From the NCBI RefSeq assembly GCF_003344965.1, contig NZ_CP031194.1:4650001-4714000 (forward strand): a stretch of 64,000 nucleotides of DNA, written 5' to 3'. Source of the DNA: Streptomyces paludis. GTDB taxonomy: Bacteria; Actinomycetota; Actinomycetes; Streptomycetales; Streptomycetaceae. This document shows, one piece after another, positions 32,778-42,405 of the stretch. A program made the translations under genes and the position numbers. Position 1 is the stretch's first letter, and the number at the start of each line of letters is the position of its first letter. Below the pieces are notes generated by a model. It was not told the DNA's origin. It did no database searches and saw only the letters and a list, made by a program, of their open reading frames with translations.

Positions 32778-35378
32778 CTACTCCGAGGCGATCGCGTTCA
32801 GGACGTTCATCCGGCCCGCGCGGAACGCCGGTACGAGGGCTGCGAAGAGGCCGACGAAGGCGGAGGCGATGAAGACCGTGAGGATGGTGGGCCAGGGGAT
32901 GTCGAGGACGCCCATGCCCTCCAGGGCCAGCAGCTTCTGGGCCGCCGTGCCCCAGCCCATGCCCAGGCCGAGGCCCAGCAGGGCGCCGAAGAGGGCGATG
33001 ACGACGGACTCCAGGCGGATCATGCGGCGCAGCTGGCGGCGGGAGAGGCCGATGGCGCGCAGCAGGCCGATCTCGCGGGTGCGTTCGACGACCGAGAGGG
33101 CCAGGGTGTTCACGACGCCCAGCACCGCGACGATGATCGCCAGCGCCAGCAGGCCGTAGACGATGTTGAGGAGCTGGCCGACCTGGTCGCGCAGTTCCTG
33201 CTTGTAGTCGGCCTGGTTGCGGACCTGGTACTGCGGGTACGGGGCGAGCGCGTCCTTGAGGGCCGCGTACGCCTGCTTCTCCTTGCCGTCCGCCGCCTGG
33301 GCGAACATGAGCAGGTTGTCGGGCACCTTGTCCGCCGGGAGATACCGCCGCGCGGTCTCGATGTTCGTGTACATCGAGTGCTTGTCGATCGCCGTGTCGT
33401 CCGAGGTGATCGCCGCGACCTTCAGCTTCGCCGTCTCACCGCCCTTGAACGCGACGGTCAGCTCGTCGCCGAGCTTCACGCCGTGGCTCTCGGCGTAGGT
33501 GTCGCCGACCGACATCGCGTCCTTCCCGTACGCGGCGGACAGATCGCCCGCGACCGTCTCGCGGCGCAGATCCTCGGGGTACGTGGGATCGGCGGCGGAG
33601 AGGGCGAGGCTCTCGGTCTTGCCGTCGGGGGAGGTCAGTTTGGCCTCGACCCACTTGTACTGGGTGACATGGTCGAGGTCCGGGGACTTCGCCAGGGCCT
33701 CCTGGGCCTGCGGGACGATCGTGGCGCCGCTGTCCGACTGGACGATGAAGTCCGCGCCGACCGACCGGTCCAGCTCCTGCGTCGCCGAGGCCAGCATCGA
33801 CGAGCCGACCACCGACAGACAGGCGACCAGGGCCAGCCCGATCATCAGGGCCGCGCCGGTGGCCCCCGTACGGCGCGGGTTGCGCAGCGCGTTGCGCTCC
33901 GCCATGCGGCCGACCGGGCCGAACATCCGCAGCACGACCGCGCTCAGCGCCCGTACCAGACCACCCGCCAGCAGCGGGCCGATCACCACGAAACCGAGCA
34001 GTGTGAGGACGACCCCCAGCCCCAGATACGCCGAGCCCTCGCCCGCCTTGTCCGCCCGCGCCGCCACCAGCAGCGCCGCACCGCCCAGCACCGTCAGGAC
34101 GAGGCCGACGATGCCCCGGACACGCCCCGCGCGCCCGTCCGCCGGCGTGCCCGCGTCGCGCAGCGCCGCCATCGGGGAGATCAACCCGGCCCGCCGGGCG
34201 GGCACATACGCGGCGAGGACCGTGACGACGACACCGAGGAGCAGCCCCAGCACCGGCGTCGTCCACTTCACCGTCAGATCGTCCACGGACAGCTCCATGC
34301 CCATGGCCGACATCAGCTTCATCAGCCCGACCGCGATCCCCACGCCGGCCGCGACCCCCGCCACCGAACCGACGATCCCGAGCAGCACCGCCTCCAGCAG
34401 CACCGAGCGGTTGACCTGCCGGCGGCTGGAACCCAGCGCCCGCATCAGCCCGATCTCCCGGGTCCGCTGCGCCACCAGCATCGAGAAGGTGTTGACGATG
34501 AGGAAGATGCCCACGAGGAAGGCGATCCCGGCGAAGCCGAGCATCGCGTACTTCATCACGTCCAGGAACGACCCGACGTCCGACCGGTTCTCGTCCGTGG
34601 CCTCCTGCTGTGTCAGTACTTTGTACGAGCCCGGGTCCGCCCCCAGCACCGCCGCCACATCCCGCTTCAGCTCGGCATCCCCGACTCCCGGCTCGGCCGA
34701 GACGTTGAGATGGGTGAACCGTCCGGTGGCGCCCAGCAGCGCGCGCTGAGCCGTCTCCCTGTCGAAGAAGAGGATCGTCGCACCCGGGTTGGTCACCGTG
34801 AAGGTCACGATCCCGGATATCTCCGCCGTCACATCGCCCGTCGGCGTGATGGTCCGCAGCTCGTCGCCGAGCTTGAGGTCGTGCTTGCGGGCGGTGTCCG
34901 CGTCGATCATCATCTCGTTCGGCCCGGCCGGCTCATGACCCGAGGTGATCTTCATCGAACGGAGGTCGTTGCGCGTCCAGTTGCCCGCGATCGTCGGGGC
35001 GCCGTTGCTGCTGCCCAGATTCTTGTTGTCGGAGTCGACGACGGTCACGCTCTCGCTGTGGACAGCGCCCTCGACCGACCGCACACCGGGCGCCTTCTCC
35101 ACCGTACGGACGACGGCGGCGGGCACCGTGTCCGGCCGGCCGTTACCACCGCCCGGACCGTTGCCACCGCCACCGTCGCCGTCGTCGTCCGTCTTCGGAA
35201 CGACCGTCACATCCGGCGCCGACACAGCGAACAGCTTGTCGAACGTCGTGTTCATCGTGTCGGTGAAGACCAGCGTGCCGCTCACGAAAGCCACCGACAG
35301 CAGGACCGCGACGGCGGAGAGCGCCATCCGCCCCTTGTGCGCGAGGAAGTTGCGCAGCGAAGTCCGGAACACGGTCAC
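32778..35378 (-). CDS. FtsX-type ABC transporter permease (MacB-like)
   Basis: 866 residues from GTG 35378, overlapping the ATPase stop (GTGA). One N-terminal membrane segment (MALSAVAVLLSVAFVSGTLV) is followed by a large extracytoplasmic domain with a Gly/Asp-rich insert, then three membrane helices (FAGIAFLVGIFLIVNTFSML), a second extracytoplasmic domain and a C-terminal FtsX helix set (LLALAIIVAVLGVVNTLALS, RTREIGLLRAIGLSRRQLRR). Two copies of the permease unit in one chain suit a MacB/LolCE-like transporter of lipids or peptides, or a mechanotransmission complex. Substrate unknown. Confidence 0.88.
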   Translation of the reverse strand: MTVFRTSLRNFLAHKGRMALSAVAVLLSVAFVSGTLVFTDTMNTTFDKLFAVSAPDVTVVPKTDDDGDGGGGNGPGGGNGRPDTVPAAVVRTVEKAPGVRSVEGAVHSESVTVVDSDNKNLGSSNGAPTIAGNWTRNDLRSMKITSGHEPAGPNEMMIDADTARKHDLKLGDELRTITPTGDVTAEISGIVTFTVTNPGATILFFDRETAQRALLGATGRFTHLNVSAEPGVGDAELKRDVAAVLGADPGSYKVLTQQEATDENRSDVGSFLDVMKYAMLGFAGIAFLVGIFLIVNTFSMLVAQRTREIGLMRALGSSRRQVNRSVLLEAVLLGIVGSVAGVAAGVGIAVGLMKLMSAMGMELSVDDLTVKWTTPVLGLLLGVVVTVLAAYVPARRAGLISPMAALRDAGTPADGRAGRVRGIVGLVLTVLGGAALLVAARADKAGEGSAYLGLGVVLTLLGFVVIGPLLAGGLVRALSAVVLRMFGPVGRMAERNALRNPRRTGATGAALMIGLALVACLSVVGSSMLASATQELDRSVGADFIVQSDSGATIVPQAQEALAKSPDLDHVTQYKWVEAKLTSPDGKTESLALSAADPTYPEDLRRETVAGDLSAAYGKDAMSVGDTYAESHGVKLGDELTVAFKGGETAKLKVAAITSDDTAIDKHSMYTNIETARRYLPADKVPDNLLMFAQAADGKEKQAYAALKDALAPYPQYQVRNQADYKQELRDQVGQLLNIVYGLLALAIIVAVLGVVNTLALSVVERTREIGLLRAIGLSRRQLRRMIRLESVVIALFGALLGLGLGMGWGTAAQKLLALEGMGVLDIPWPTILTVFIASAFVGLFAALVPAFRAGRMNVLNAIASE

Positions 35379-36163
35379 GAGGTCCGCCCGCGCGCGTCGA
35401 AGTCCTTCATCCGGTCGAGCACCGCGTCGGCCGTCGGCCGGAGCATCTCGTCCACGATCCTGCCGTCCGCGAGATACAGCACCCGGTCCGCGTACGACGC
35501 CGCCACCGGGTCGTGCGTGACCATCACGATGGTCTGCCCCAGGTCATCGACCGACCTGCGCAGAAAGCCCAGCACCTCGGCGCCGGCCCGCGAGTCCAGA
35601 TTCCCCGTCGGCTCATCACCGAAGATGATCTCCGGCCGCGCCGCCAGGGCGCGCGCCACCGCCACCCGCTGCTGCTGACCGCCGGACAGCTCCGTCGGCC
35701 GGTGGCCCAGCCGGTCGGCCAGCCCCACCGTGTCCACCACCTGCTGAAGCCACGCGGCGTCCGGCTTGCGGCCCGCGATGTCCATGGGAAGCGTGATGTT
35801 CTCCAGGGCGTTGAGCGTCGGCAGCAGATTGAACGCCTGGAAGATAAAGCCGATCCGGTCCCGGCGCAGCCGCGTCAGATGCTTGTCCTTGAGCGTCGTT
35901 ATCTCGGTCTCGTCGAGGAAGATCTCCCCCGACGTGACCGTGTCCAGACCCGCGAGGCAGTGCATCAGCGTCGACTTGCCGGAGCCGGACGGCCCCATGA
36001 TCGCGGTGAACTCCCCCCGGGCGATGTCCACATCGACATGGTCGAGGGCGACCACCCGGGTCTCCCCGGCGCCGTACGCCTTCAGCACCTGGCGCGCCCG
36101 TGCCGCGACGGCCGTACGCCCTCCCGTACCCCCGTGCCTGGGGATGGTCACAGCCGTTGTCAC
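35375..36163 (-). CDS. ABC transporter ATP-binding protein (MacB/LolD type)
   Basis: 262 residues from GTG 36163, with AGGAG 8 bases upstream. Walker A GPSGSGKST, Q-loop FIFQAFNLLPTLNALENI, signature LSGGQQQRVAVARAL, Walker B IIFGDEPTGNLDS and H-loop MVTHDP are all intact. This subfamily powers MacB-like permeases. It forms a two-gene operon with the permease that follows by 4-base overlap. The N-terminal basic stretch before the domain in other frames is not used. Confidence 0.92.
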   Translation of the reverse strand: MTTAVTIPRHGGTGGRTAVAARARQVLKAYGAGETRVVALDHVDVDIARGEFTAIMGPSGSGKSTLMHCLAGLDTVTSGEIFLDETEITTLKDKHLTRLRRDRIGFIFQAFNLLPTLNALENITLPMDIAGRKPDAAWLQQVVDTVGLADRLGHRPTELSGGQQQRVAVARALAARPEIIFGDEPTGNLDSRAGAEVLGFLRRSVDDLGQTIVMVTHDPVAASYADRVLYLADGRIVDEMLRPTADAVLDRMKDFDARGRTS

Positions 36164-36660
36164 GGTATGTCTCCTATATCGCCGGACGCACCGTACGTTT
36201 GTCCGGCGCGCGCTCCGAGTCTGCTGGTCACGGGGGGTGCGGCACGATGGTGCCCGGCGCAGTCTTCCGCCGGGGGTTTCCCCCACCCCCGGGCCCCGGC
36301 GAGCCCCCGCTCCCCGGGGCGCCGCCGGTGCCCCGCCCCGCTCGTCCCCGTAAGAAAACGATAGGGAGCGGCCGGTGCCCTTCTCCTCCTCCGGCGGTAC
36401 GACCGGTCCCCAGGCCGAAGTAAGGAGTCCCCCCTAGGGGGCTCCACCCCCCGCTGGAGCCCCCTGACAGCCGCACGGTGGACTCTGCACCCTCCCCCTG
36501 CGGAAGGTGCAAGGCCGGCGCCAGGAAACGGCCCCCGGCAAACCCCGGCGGACCCCGAAGGACCCCTGAGCACAGAGAACAGGGCCCCTAGGGAGTCGAC
36601 TCCCAGGGGCCCTCGGCCGACGTCCGGCAACCGGCGTCCGGCAACAGCGGTTCGCCGCGC
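36164..36660. other. Gene-free region with two hairpins
   Basis: About 500 bases. AGGGGGCTCCA/TGGAGCCCCCT at 36436-36465 is an 11-bp perfect stem. A second large palindrome lies at 36581-36613. The promoter of the ABC operon must be near 36170-36230. No gene is seen. Confidence 0.5.
36581..36613. terminator. Palindromic terminator-like hairpin
   Basis: AGGGCCCC/GGGGCCCT outer arms and the self-complementary GGGAGTCGACTCCC inside form a stem of about 15 bp. It lies 48 bases after the stop of the coiled-coil gene. Confidence 0.6.
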
Positions 36661-37551
36661 TCAGTCCGCCGTCGGAGCCCGGCCCGTCAACGCCGCCAGG
36701 CTGTTCCGTACGTGCGCCATGTGCGCCCGCATCTCCTCGCGCGTCTCCTCGTGCTCCCGCACCAGCCGCTCCGTGTCCCGCATGACCCGCTCGGCCCGCA
36801 CCCGCGCCTGCGCCATCAGCTCCGCCGCCGTGTCCTGCGCGTCCTCCTGACGGTGCCGCGCCTGCTCCCCCGCCTCGGACAGCATCCGGCGGGTCTCCAC
36901 GAGCCGCGCCTCCGCCGACGCGACCAGCGCGTCGCTCTCCGCCTCCAGCGCGACCCCCCGCCGGTCGAACTCCCGGTCATCGGCGGCCAGCATCTCGCCG
37001 TGCTTCTTCTCCAGGTCGTCGATCACCCGCTGCGTCCGCCGGCGCACATCCGTCAACGCGTCCAGTGACTCGGCGCGCTGCGCCTCCGTCTCCGTCCGCG
37101 CCTCGCCCCGGATGTCCTCGGCCGAATCCAGCGCACGCTCCGTGGCCTCGGAGGCATGCGCCTCCGCCGCCGCCCGTATCTCCTCCGAACGCTCCCTGGC
37201 CGCGTCCCGCAGCCGCCGCGCCGACTCCTGAGCCGCGTCCAGAACCGCCTGGCACTCCTCGCGGACCTCGCGCCGTACGGTCTCGTCCTCCGCCTTCGCC
37301 AGCGCCAGGATCTGCTGAGCCCGGCGGCCCAGATTGTCGTACGTCGGCTGCTCCAGCGCGGCGACCCGCTCGGCCAGCAGCGCCGACTCGGTCTCCATCC
37401 GCTCCGCCTGAGCGGTCAGCCGCTCCACCCGCTCCCAGGCGTCCTCGCAGTCCTTGGCCAGCGCCGCGATCCGCTGATCAACCTGCTCGGGCCGGTAACC
37501 CCGACCCCACACGGACGCGAAGCCATGAGTCGACAATGGTGCAGCACCCAT
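36661..37551 (-). CDS. DivIVA-like coiled-coil protein
   Basis: 296 residues. The N-terminal GYRPEQVDQRIAALAKDCED is DivIVA-like; nearly all of the rest is heptad coiled coil rich in Glu, Ala and Arg (ERVERLTAQAERMETESALL, and many R/E repeats) to the end. Proteins like this, sometimes mislabelled cellulose-binding, belong to the polarisome/cytoskeletal coiled-coil set of Streptomyces (DivIVA, Scy, FilP relatives). I cannot say which. It is monocistronic with a hairpin downstream. Confidence 0.8.
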   Translation of the reverse strand: MGAAPLSTHGFASVWGRGYRPEQVDQRIAALAKDCEDAWERVERLTAQAERMETESALLAERVAALEQPTYDNLGRRAQQILALAKAEDETVRREVREECQAVLDAAQESARRLRDAARERSEEIRAAAEAHASEATERALDSAEDIRGEARTETEAQRAESLDALTDVRRRTQRVIDDLEKKHGEMLAADDREFDRRGVALEAESDALVASAEARLVETRRMLSEAGEQARHRQEDAQDTAAELMAQARVRAERVMRDTERLVREHEETREEMRAHMAHVRNSLAALTGRAPTAD

Positions 37552-37625
37552 CTTTCAGCCCCTCTCGGACACACAACGCGACACACAACCCTTCAACACA
37601 GCCAGAGCCGGCCACCGCCGGATAC

Positions 37626-37667
37626 GACCGGGGCGCCCGCCCGCCAATCAGCGGGGGCGCCCCGGTC
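37626..37667 (-). terminator. Terminator-like hairpin
   Basis: GACCGGGGCGCC and its complement (12-bp stem) lie 73 bases after the stop of the SUKH-4 gene on the minus strand. Confidence 0.65.
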
Positions 37668-37739
37668 ATCCCTACGGCACTGCTCTCCGGTCACCGCCGC
37701 GCGGCCACCGCTCTCCACCACCGCGACGTCAACGAACGG

Positions 37740-40208
37740 TCACAGCAATCCGTCCCACATCTGCTCCAGCAGCACCGACCACCAGTTCTCCGGCGACGAC
37801 AGCGCCGCCGGATCCAGCGCCGCGAGCTGCGCCTGGAAGTCCACCGTCCAGCGGCCCGCCTGCTCAGGAGTCAGCCCGTACCGCAGCCGCCACATCCGCC
37901 CCAGCAGCGCCATCGACCGCGTGAACTCCGGCAGCCCCGTGTTCACGAACTGCGGCGCCACCGGCTGCCCGCCCGGACCCGCCTCCACCGGTACGGCCAT
38001 GATGTGGGCCGTACCGTACTGGACACAGAGCGCACGGCCGAAGTCGCTCCCCACGACCAGATACGACCCGGCGTCGGAAGCCGCCCGCACCTGCCGCTGC
38101 GCGGCGAGTTCGGCCAGCGTCGGCACCACCGGCTGCGGCTGCTGCGCCCAGAAGAACGGCCCGAAATCGGCCGGCAGTCCCGCCCACACCAGCGTGCGCG
38201 CCACAATCTCCGGCACCCCCTGACGGGACACCGCGCGCTGGTCGAACCGGCAGATGCCCTGCGGACCGAACGCCGCCATCAGCTCCTGCGCGATCCCCTC
38301 CGGCGGAATCGGCGGCGCGGGCGGCACCGGCGGCAGCGGCGCGCGCACCGGCGCCGGACGCGCGGGACCGTCCGCGACCTGGTGCAACTCGCCCTGGTGC
38401 GTGAGCAGATGACGCATACCCTGCTGCCGGCCCGCGTGATCCTGACCGTACGGCGCGACACTCGTGATCCGCACCTGCGGCCAGGTCTCCCGGATCATCC
38501 GCGCGCAGTAACCACCGGGCAGCTCGCACGACTCCAGCTCGGTGTGCAGCTCCAGCACCTGCTGCGGCGGCACGTTCAGCGCGCGCAGCTCATGCAGGAT
38601 CTGCCACTCGGGGTGCGGGGTACCGGGCGCCGAACGCCGGATGAGCTGCGCCTCGGACCCGTCGGGCGCGCGATAGCGCAGGACGGCCTGATAGCCGGGC
38701 CCGACGGTCGGCAGACCGGTCGGCTGCGGCGGATAACCGTACGCGGGCGGCGGTACGGACTCGGGGCCCAGCGGCGGTACGGGACCGGGCGGGGGTACGG
38801 GGCCCGGCGGCGGTACGTGGCCGGGGCCGGGCGGCTGCGGGGCGCCCTGGCCGGGGTCGGCGAACATCGTCGCCGCGTGGTGCACCCCGCCCGACGGCGT
38901 CCCGGGACCCCCCGGAGCGCCGGGCGGACCGGGCGGGCCAGGAGGCCGCGGCGGCTGCGGGGCACCGGGGGCACCCGGGTCCGCGAACATCGTCGCGGCG
39001 TGGTGCACCCCACCGGGCGGCGTCCCGGGCGCGCCACCGGGCTGACCGGGCTGACCGGGCCGGCCAGGGGGCCCCGGCGGGGCCGGCGCCTGGGAACCGA
39101 TGCTGGGGGCCAGCTGCGTCGGCAGATAACCGGCAGCCGGAGCACCGGGCGCCGGACCCGACGCGGGCGCGGGCGCAGGGGCGGGTGCGGGTATCGGGGC
39201 GGGCGCGGACGCGCTCGGCGGCGGGGGCGGGTTCGAGCCGCCACCCCGCGCACCGCGCGGCGGCGCGGTGGCCTTGCTGGTCGTGGCGTCGGCGATGTCC
39301 CCGGCGCCCGTACCGGCCGTACCGCCCGGGCCCGCCGTACCGCCCGGACCCGCGCTGTCGCCGTCGGGGCGGCCGGCGGGCCGGCCCAGCGCCGGGTTCA
39401 CCGACGTACGCGGCAGCTGGCTGCCCCCCGACATCAGCGCGGTCGGCGCCTCCGCGGCCACCACGGGCGGCGGTACGTCATCGTCGTCCGCCCCCGAGAG
39501 CGGCGGCGCGAAGACCGTGGCGGGCAGCGGTACGGAACCGTCCGCGACATTGCCCGAGCCGCTCGTGTCGATCCCCGACCACGGTGTCGCCCCGGCAGGC
39601 GCGCCCGGAGTCGCGGCGGGCACCCCGTCGTTGGCGGTGGGCTCGTACGCCCCGGGCCAGGCGGAGCTGCCCTGGGAGGCGTTGCCGCCGTCAGAACCGG
39701 ACCCGGCCTCGGAGCCGGAACCGGAGCTGTCCGCAGCCGCCCCCGGCCCGTCGTCGCTATCGGCAGAGGCAGCGGCAGCGGCAGACGAGTCGGTGTCCGC
39801 CTCCGCCTCCGGCTTCCGCCGGTCCGGAATCCCCAGCTTGTCCGCCGCGTCCTGCAACCACTCCGGCGGCGTCAGCAGGAACGACGTCTGGTTCAGGTCC
39901 ATCCGGGCCGGTGCCTCCGGCGCCGCGGGCGCCTCCGCCGGCGCCCCGTACTCCTCCTCGTACCGCCGGATCACCTCACCCACCGGCAGCCCCGGCCAGA
40001 GCGTCACCTCGCCGCTGTCCCGCGCGATGACCAGCCGCTGCCGGCCGCCGTCCGAGGTCGGGCCGCCCTCGCGGTCCTCCGCCCACACCACGAAGCCCAG
40101 CTCGAACTCCCGTACCCGCACCTCTCGGTGCTGATAGCCGGGCAGATCGCCGTTCACCCAGTCTTCCGCGCGCTCCTGCGCCTGCGCGAAGGTCACCACC
40201 GCGCTCAT
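37740..40208 (-). CDS. Multidomain toxin-immunity protein: Imm35-like, deaminase-like and SUKH-4 domains
   Basis: 822 residues. N-terminus (about 1-90): FAQAQERAEDWVNGDLPGYQ and GLPVGEVIRRYEEEYG, an Imm35 (YrhB)-like immunity domain. Residues about 90-500 are Pro/Gly/Ala-rich, with two copies of GGVHHAATMFADPG. A deaminase-like domain follows around 500-610 with HTE (near 555) and a Cys pair in CELPGGYC. The C-terminus (about 650-815) is SUKH-4-like (LVVGSDFGRALCVQYGTAHI, FTRSMALLGRMWRLRYGL). Such proteins are widespread in Streptomyces as part of deaminase-toxin/polyimmunity loci. Whether the deaminase is active is unknown. The start overlaps the SMI1/KNR4 stop (ATGA). Confidence 0.75.
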   Translation of the reverse strand: MSAVVTFAQAQERAEDWVNGDLPGYQHREVRVREFELGFVVWAEDREGGPTSDGGRQRLVIARDSGEVTLWPGLPVGEVIRRYEEEYGAPAEAPAAPEAPARMDLNQTSFLLTPPEWLQDAADKLGIPDRRKPEAEADTDSSAAAAASADSDDGPGAAADSSGSGSEAGSGSDGGNASQGSSAWPGAYEPTANDGVPAATPGAPAGATPWSGIDTSGSGNVADGSVPLPATVFAPPLSGADDDDVPPPVVAAEAPTALMSGGSQLPRTSVNPALGRPAGRPDGDSAGPGGTAGPGGTAGTGAGDIADATTSKATAPPRGARGGGSNPPPPPSASAPAPIPAPAPAPAPASGPAPGAPAAGYLPTQLAPSIGSQAPAPPGPPGRPGQPGQPGGAPGTPPGGVHHAATMFADPGAPGAPQPPRPPGPPGPPGAPGGPGTPSGGVHHAATMFADPGQGAPQPPGPGHVPPPGPVPPPGPVPPLGPESVPPPAYGYPPQPTGLPTVGPGYQAVLRYRAPDGSEAQLIRRSAPGTPHPEWQILHELRALNVPPQQVLELHTELESCELPGGYCARMIRETWPQVRITSVAPYGQDHAGRQQGMRHLLTHQGELHQVADGPARPAPVRAPLPPVPPAPPIPPEGIAQELMAAFGPQGICRFDQRAVSRQGVPEIVARTLVWAGLPADFGPFFWAQQPQPVVPTLAELAAQRQVRAASDAGSYLVVGSDFGRALCVQYGTAHIMAVPVEAGPGGQPVAPQFVNTGLPEFTRSMALLGRMWRLRYGLTPEQAGRWTVDFQAQLAALDPAALSSPENWWSVLLEQMWDGLL

Positions 40209-41182
40209 CCCTCCACCGGGACGGCGCGCGCGAAGCCGCCGTCCACCATCAGGTTCGCCACGGTCTCCAGCTCCGGCGGGCTGCCGGCCAGCCGCAGCAG
40301 AAACGCGTCGAAGTCGTCGCCGCAGGGCAGCAGCAGCCGCTCCACCCGCTCATGCACGCTCAGACCGTCCTGGTCACGGGCGTCGTCGTACGCGCAGAAC
40401 CAGACCGAACCGATCCGCTCACCCCTGACCTTCACCGCGAGAATGCCGCCCTGGACAAAGGCGACCGCCAGATAGTCCTTGGTCAGATGGTCCCGCAGAC
40501 ACTTGTTCACGTACACCAGGTCGTTGACCGCGGCCTCGTCGCGCACCGTGAAGAACGGCTGGTCCACCAGGAGCCCCAGCTCCGGATCGAGCGCCGCGCC
40601 CACCGGGGCGCAGCCGCCCGCCGCTTTGAGGAAGGAGCGGTACGCGCCCGGCAGCCGGTAGCCGAGATCCTCCTCCGCGCCCAGCACCTGGTGCTCGCCG
40701 ACCGGCCCCGGCCCCTTGGGCAGACCGAAGTGCACCGGCCTGGTCTCCTGGAGCGGACGCGTGCCGCGCTTGGCGTGGTCCACCGGCGCCGTCGCCAGTC
40801 CGCCGTGGTGTCTCAGCAGGGCCTTCACCTCGGCCGGCACCAGCACCATCCGGCGCGAGGCCGGCAGATGGTGCCAGGTCCAGCCGTGCGGGGTGGCCAC
40901 GGCGGGGACCGTGCCCCACAGCTCATGACCGGCGGCGTGCAGCGCCGCGTTGGCCGATACGTAGTCCGTGAGCCGCAGCTCGTCGATACCGAAGCCCACC
41001 GGGGGCTCGGCTATCTCCACCGCGGCGCGGGCGTACGGCACGAAGTCCGGAAAGCCGTCCCCGTCCACCCGGACACCTCTCGGGTGCCGGGAGGCCCGGA
41101 CCGGGTCCGGGAAGTGCACGACCTGCCCGGCGTAGGCCGCGTTCGGTGGCGCGGCTTGCTGCCCGAGCCGACCTGTCGTCAT
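40205..41182 (-). CDS. SMI1/KNR4 (SUKH) family protein
   Basis: 325 residues. The N-terminal half is an alpha/beta domain (ELRLTDYVSANAALHAAGHE, TPHGWTWHHLPASRRMVLVP, VKALLRHHGGLATAPVDHAK) of the type placed before SUKH domains. The C-terminal half has SUKH landmarks (EDLGYRLPGAYRSFLKAAGG, GLLVDQPFFTVRDE, VWFCAYDD, FDAFLLRLAG). SUKH proteins usually neutralise polymorphic toxins. It is the first gene of a two-gene operon with the Imm35-deaminase-SUKH-4 protein. Its toxin partner is not certain. Confidence 0.8.
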   Translation of the reverse strand: MTTGRLGQQAAPPNAAYAGQVVHFPDPVRASRHPRGVRVDGDGFPDFVPYARAAVEIAEPPVGFGIDELRLTDYVSANAALHAAGHELWGTVPAVATPHGWTWHHLPASRRMVLVPAEVKALLRHHGGLATAPVDHAKRGTRPLQETRPVHFGLPKGPGPVGEHQVLGAEEDLGYRLPGAYRSFLKAAGGCAPVGAALDPELGLLVDQPFFTVRDEAAVNDLVYVNKCLRDHLTKDYLAVAFVQGGILAVKVRGERIGSVWFCAYDDARDQDGLSVHERVERLLLPCGDDFDAFLLRLAGSPPELETVANLMVDGGFARAVPVEG

Positions 41183-41341
41183 GGCGGTTGCCCCCTGCTG
41201 CTTACGGCTGGTTCAGCACAGCCCTGGTTCGGCACAGCCTATGCGGTGGGGCAAGGGGGAACAGGCCACCGCCCGTCCCCCGACCGACCGCTGTCCGGAC
41301 GTTTTTCGACGGTGACAATCAGCCACTTTCCCCGGGCGACC

Positions 41342-41365
41342 GACAAGATCCGGCCGGATCTTGTC
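41342..41365. promoter_or_regulatory. 24-base perfect palindrome
   Basis: Arms GACAAGATCCGG and CCGGATCTTGTC meet with no spacer, between two divergent operons. It could be an operator or form a hairpin. Confidence 0.55.
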
Positions 41366-41456
41366 CGATCGTCGCGGTCCGCCATCGCGCGCGGAGTGAG
41401 ATCGGGCACTTCGCCCCGGTCCACCCGTCTCCGCCCGCGTCCACTTGGTGACCAAC

Positions 41457-41474
41457 GGTCACGCGCACGTGACC
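41457..41474. promoter_or_regulatory. Inverted repeat, operator candidate
   Basis: GGTCACG and CGTGACC arms with a CGCA spacer, in the same divergent region. Confidence 0.4.
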
Positions 41475-41630
41475 GGAAGCGCACGCAACGCCGAGAACGG
41501 CCAGGAATCCCGGCCGATGCACGCCCCAGCTTCCCCACAGTGCGTCACATTTGGCAGGCTGTCCCAGCAACATGGGGGGCGTGACACCAGCGGCCACCGG
41601 CCGCCGGGCACGGGGAGGGGACAGCACTGC

Positions 41631-42398
41631 ATGCAGACGCACACGTATACGTACACGTACCGCGCGGCCACCGGCGGGTCCGGTACGACCGGCATGTCCG
41701 GTACGCCCGGCCCATCCGGCCCGTCCGACAGCCGTGCCCCGGCCACCCCGCGCTCCGGCGAGCCACGCCCGGGCGAGCCGCGATTGGGCGAGCCACGCTC
41801 GGGCGACGAGCAGTCCGGTGACGCGCCCGCGGCGGACGCGCGCGCCACGGACGCCCAAGCCGCCGAACCACGTTCCGCGGACCCGCGCGCCGGTGACACC
41901 CGCTCGCAGGACCCCCGCTCCGGCGGCGACCCGCGCCTCAGCTGGAGCAGCACCGAGCCCAACAGCCCGCCCCAGCTCCGCCGGCGCAGGGACGGCATCC
42001 TGCCCGCCATCGCCGCCGCCCTCTCGGTCCGCGGCGAGACGACGACCTGCACGGCGGGCAAGGGCGACCAGCCGCCCGCGCTGCACCCGCTCGTACAGGA
42101 CTTCCTCGACACCCTCACCAGCGGACAGCGGGAACGATTCACCGGGCGCTGTCCGGAAGCGATACTGCTCTCCCGCCATCTCACCGCCGCCGAGGACACC
42201 CGCTCCAAACGGGCCAGACGCAAACCCCTGACCCACAGCGAGGCGAGACGCTCGCTCAAGCACGCCAAACTGACCGCCCGCCGCATCCGCGAGGACGGCG
42301 ACCCCCTGCACGGCAGTTACGCCCCGCCCTGCCGTTCCTGTGCGACGCTCCTCGCCCACTTCGGCGTACGGCCCGTCGACCTGACCGAGAACGGCTGA
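41631..42398 (+). CDS. YwqJ-like putative deaminase
   Basis: 255 residues from ATG 41631 (GGGGAGGGG upstream). Residues 1-115 are low complexity with GEPR repeats at 43-57. The C-terminal domain (about 150-250) has a deaminase-type zinc signature: C174-P-E176 in GRCPEAILLSRHL and C234/C237 in YAPPCRSCATLLAHFGV. YwqJ-family domains are nucleic-acid deaminase toxins in polymorphic-toxin systems. Only 7 bases separate it from the SUKH-3 gene, a typical toxin-immunity pair. No signal peptide or WXG-type N-terminus is seen. Confidence 0.75.
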   Translation: MQTHTYTYTYRAATGGSGTTGMSGTPGPSGPSDSRAPATPRSGEPRPGEPRLGEPRSGDEQSGDAPAADARATDAQAAEPRSADPRAGDTRSQDPRSGGDPRLSWSSTEPNSPPQLRRRRDGILPAIAAALSVRGETTTCTAGKGDQPPALHPLVQDFLDTLTSGQRERFTGRCPEAILLSRHLTAAEDTRSKRARRKPLTHSEARRSLKHAKLTARRIREDGDPLHGSYAPPCRSCATLLAHFGVRPVDLTENG

Positions 42399-42405
42399 AC
42401 CAACC

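Larger units (their letters stand above)
41183..41630. promoter_or_regulatory. Divergent promoter region of toxin-immunity locus
   Basis: About 450 bases between the SMI1/KNR4 gene and the YwqJ-like gene. Contains a 24-base perfect palindrome at 41342-41365 and GGTCACG-CGCA-CGTGACC at 41457-41474. No gene is seen. Confidence 0.55.
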
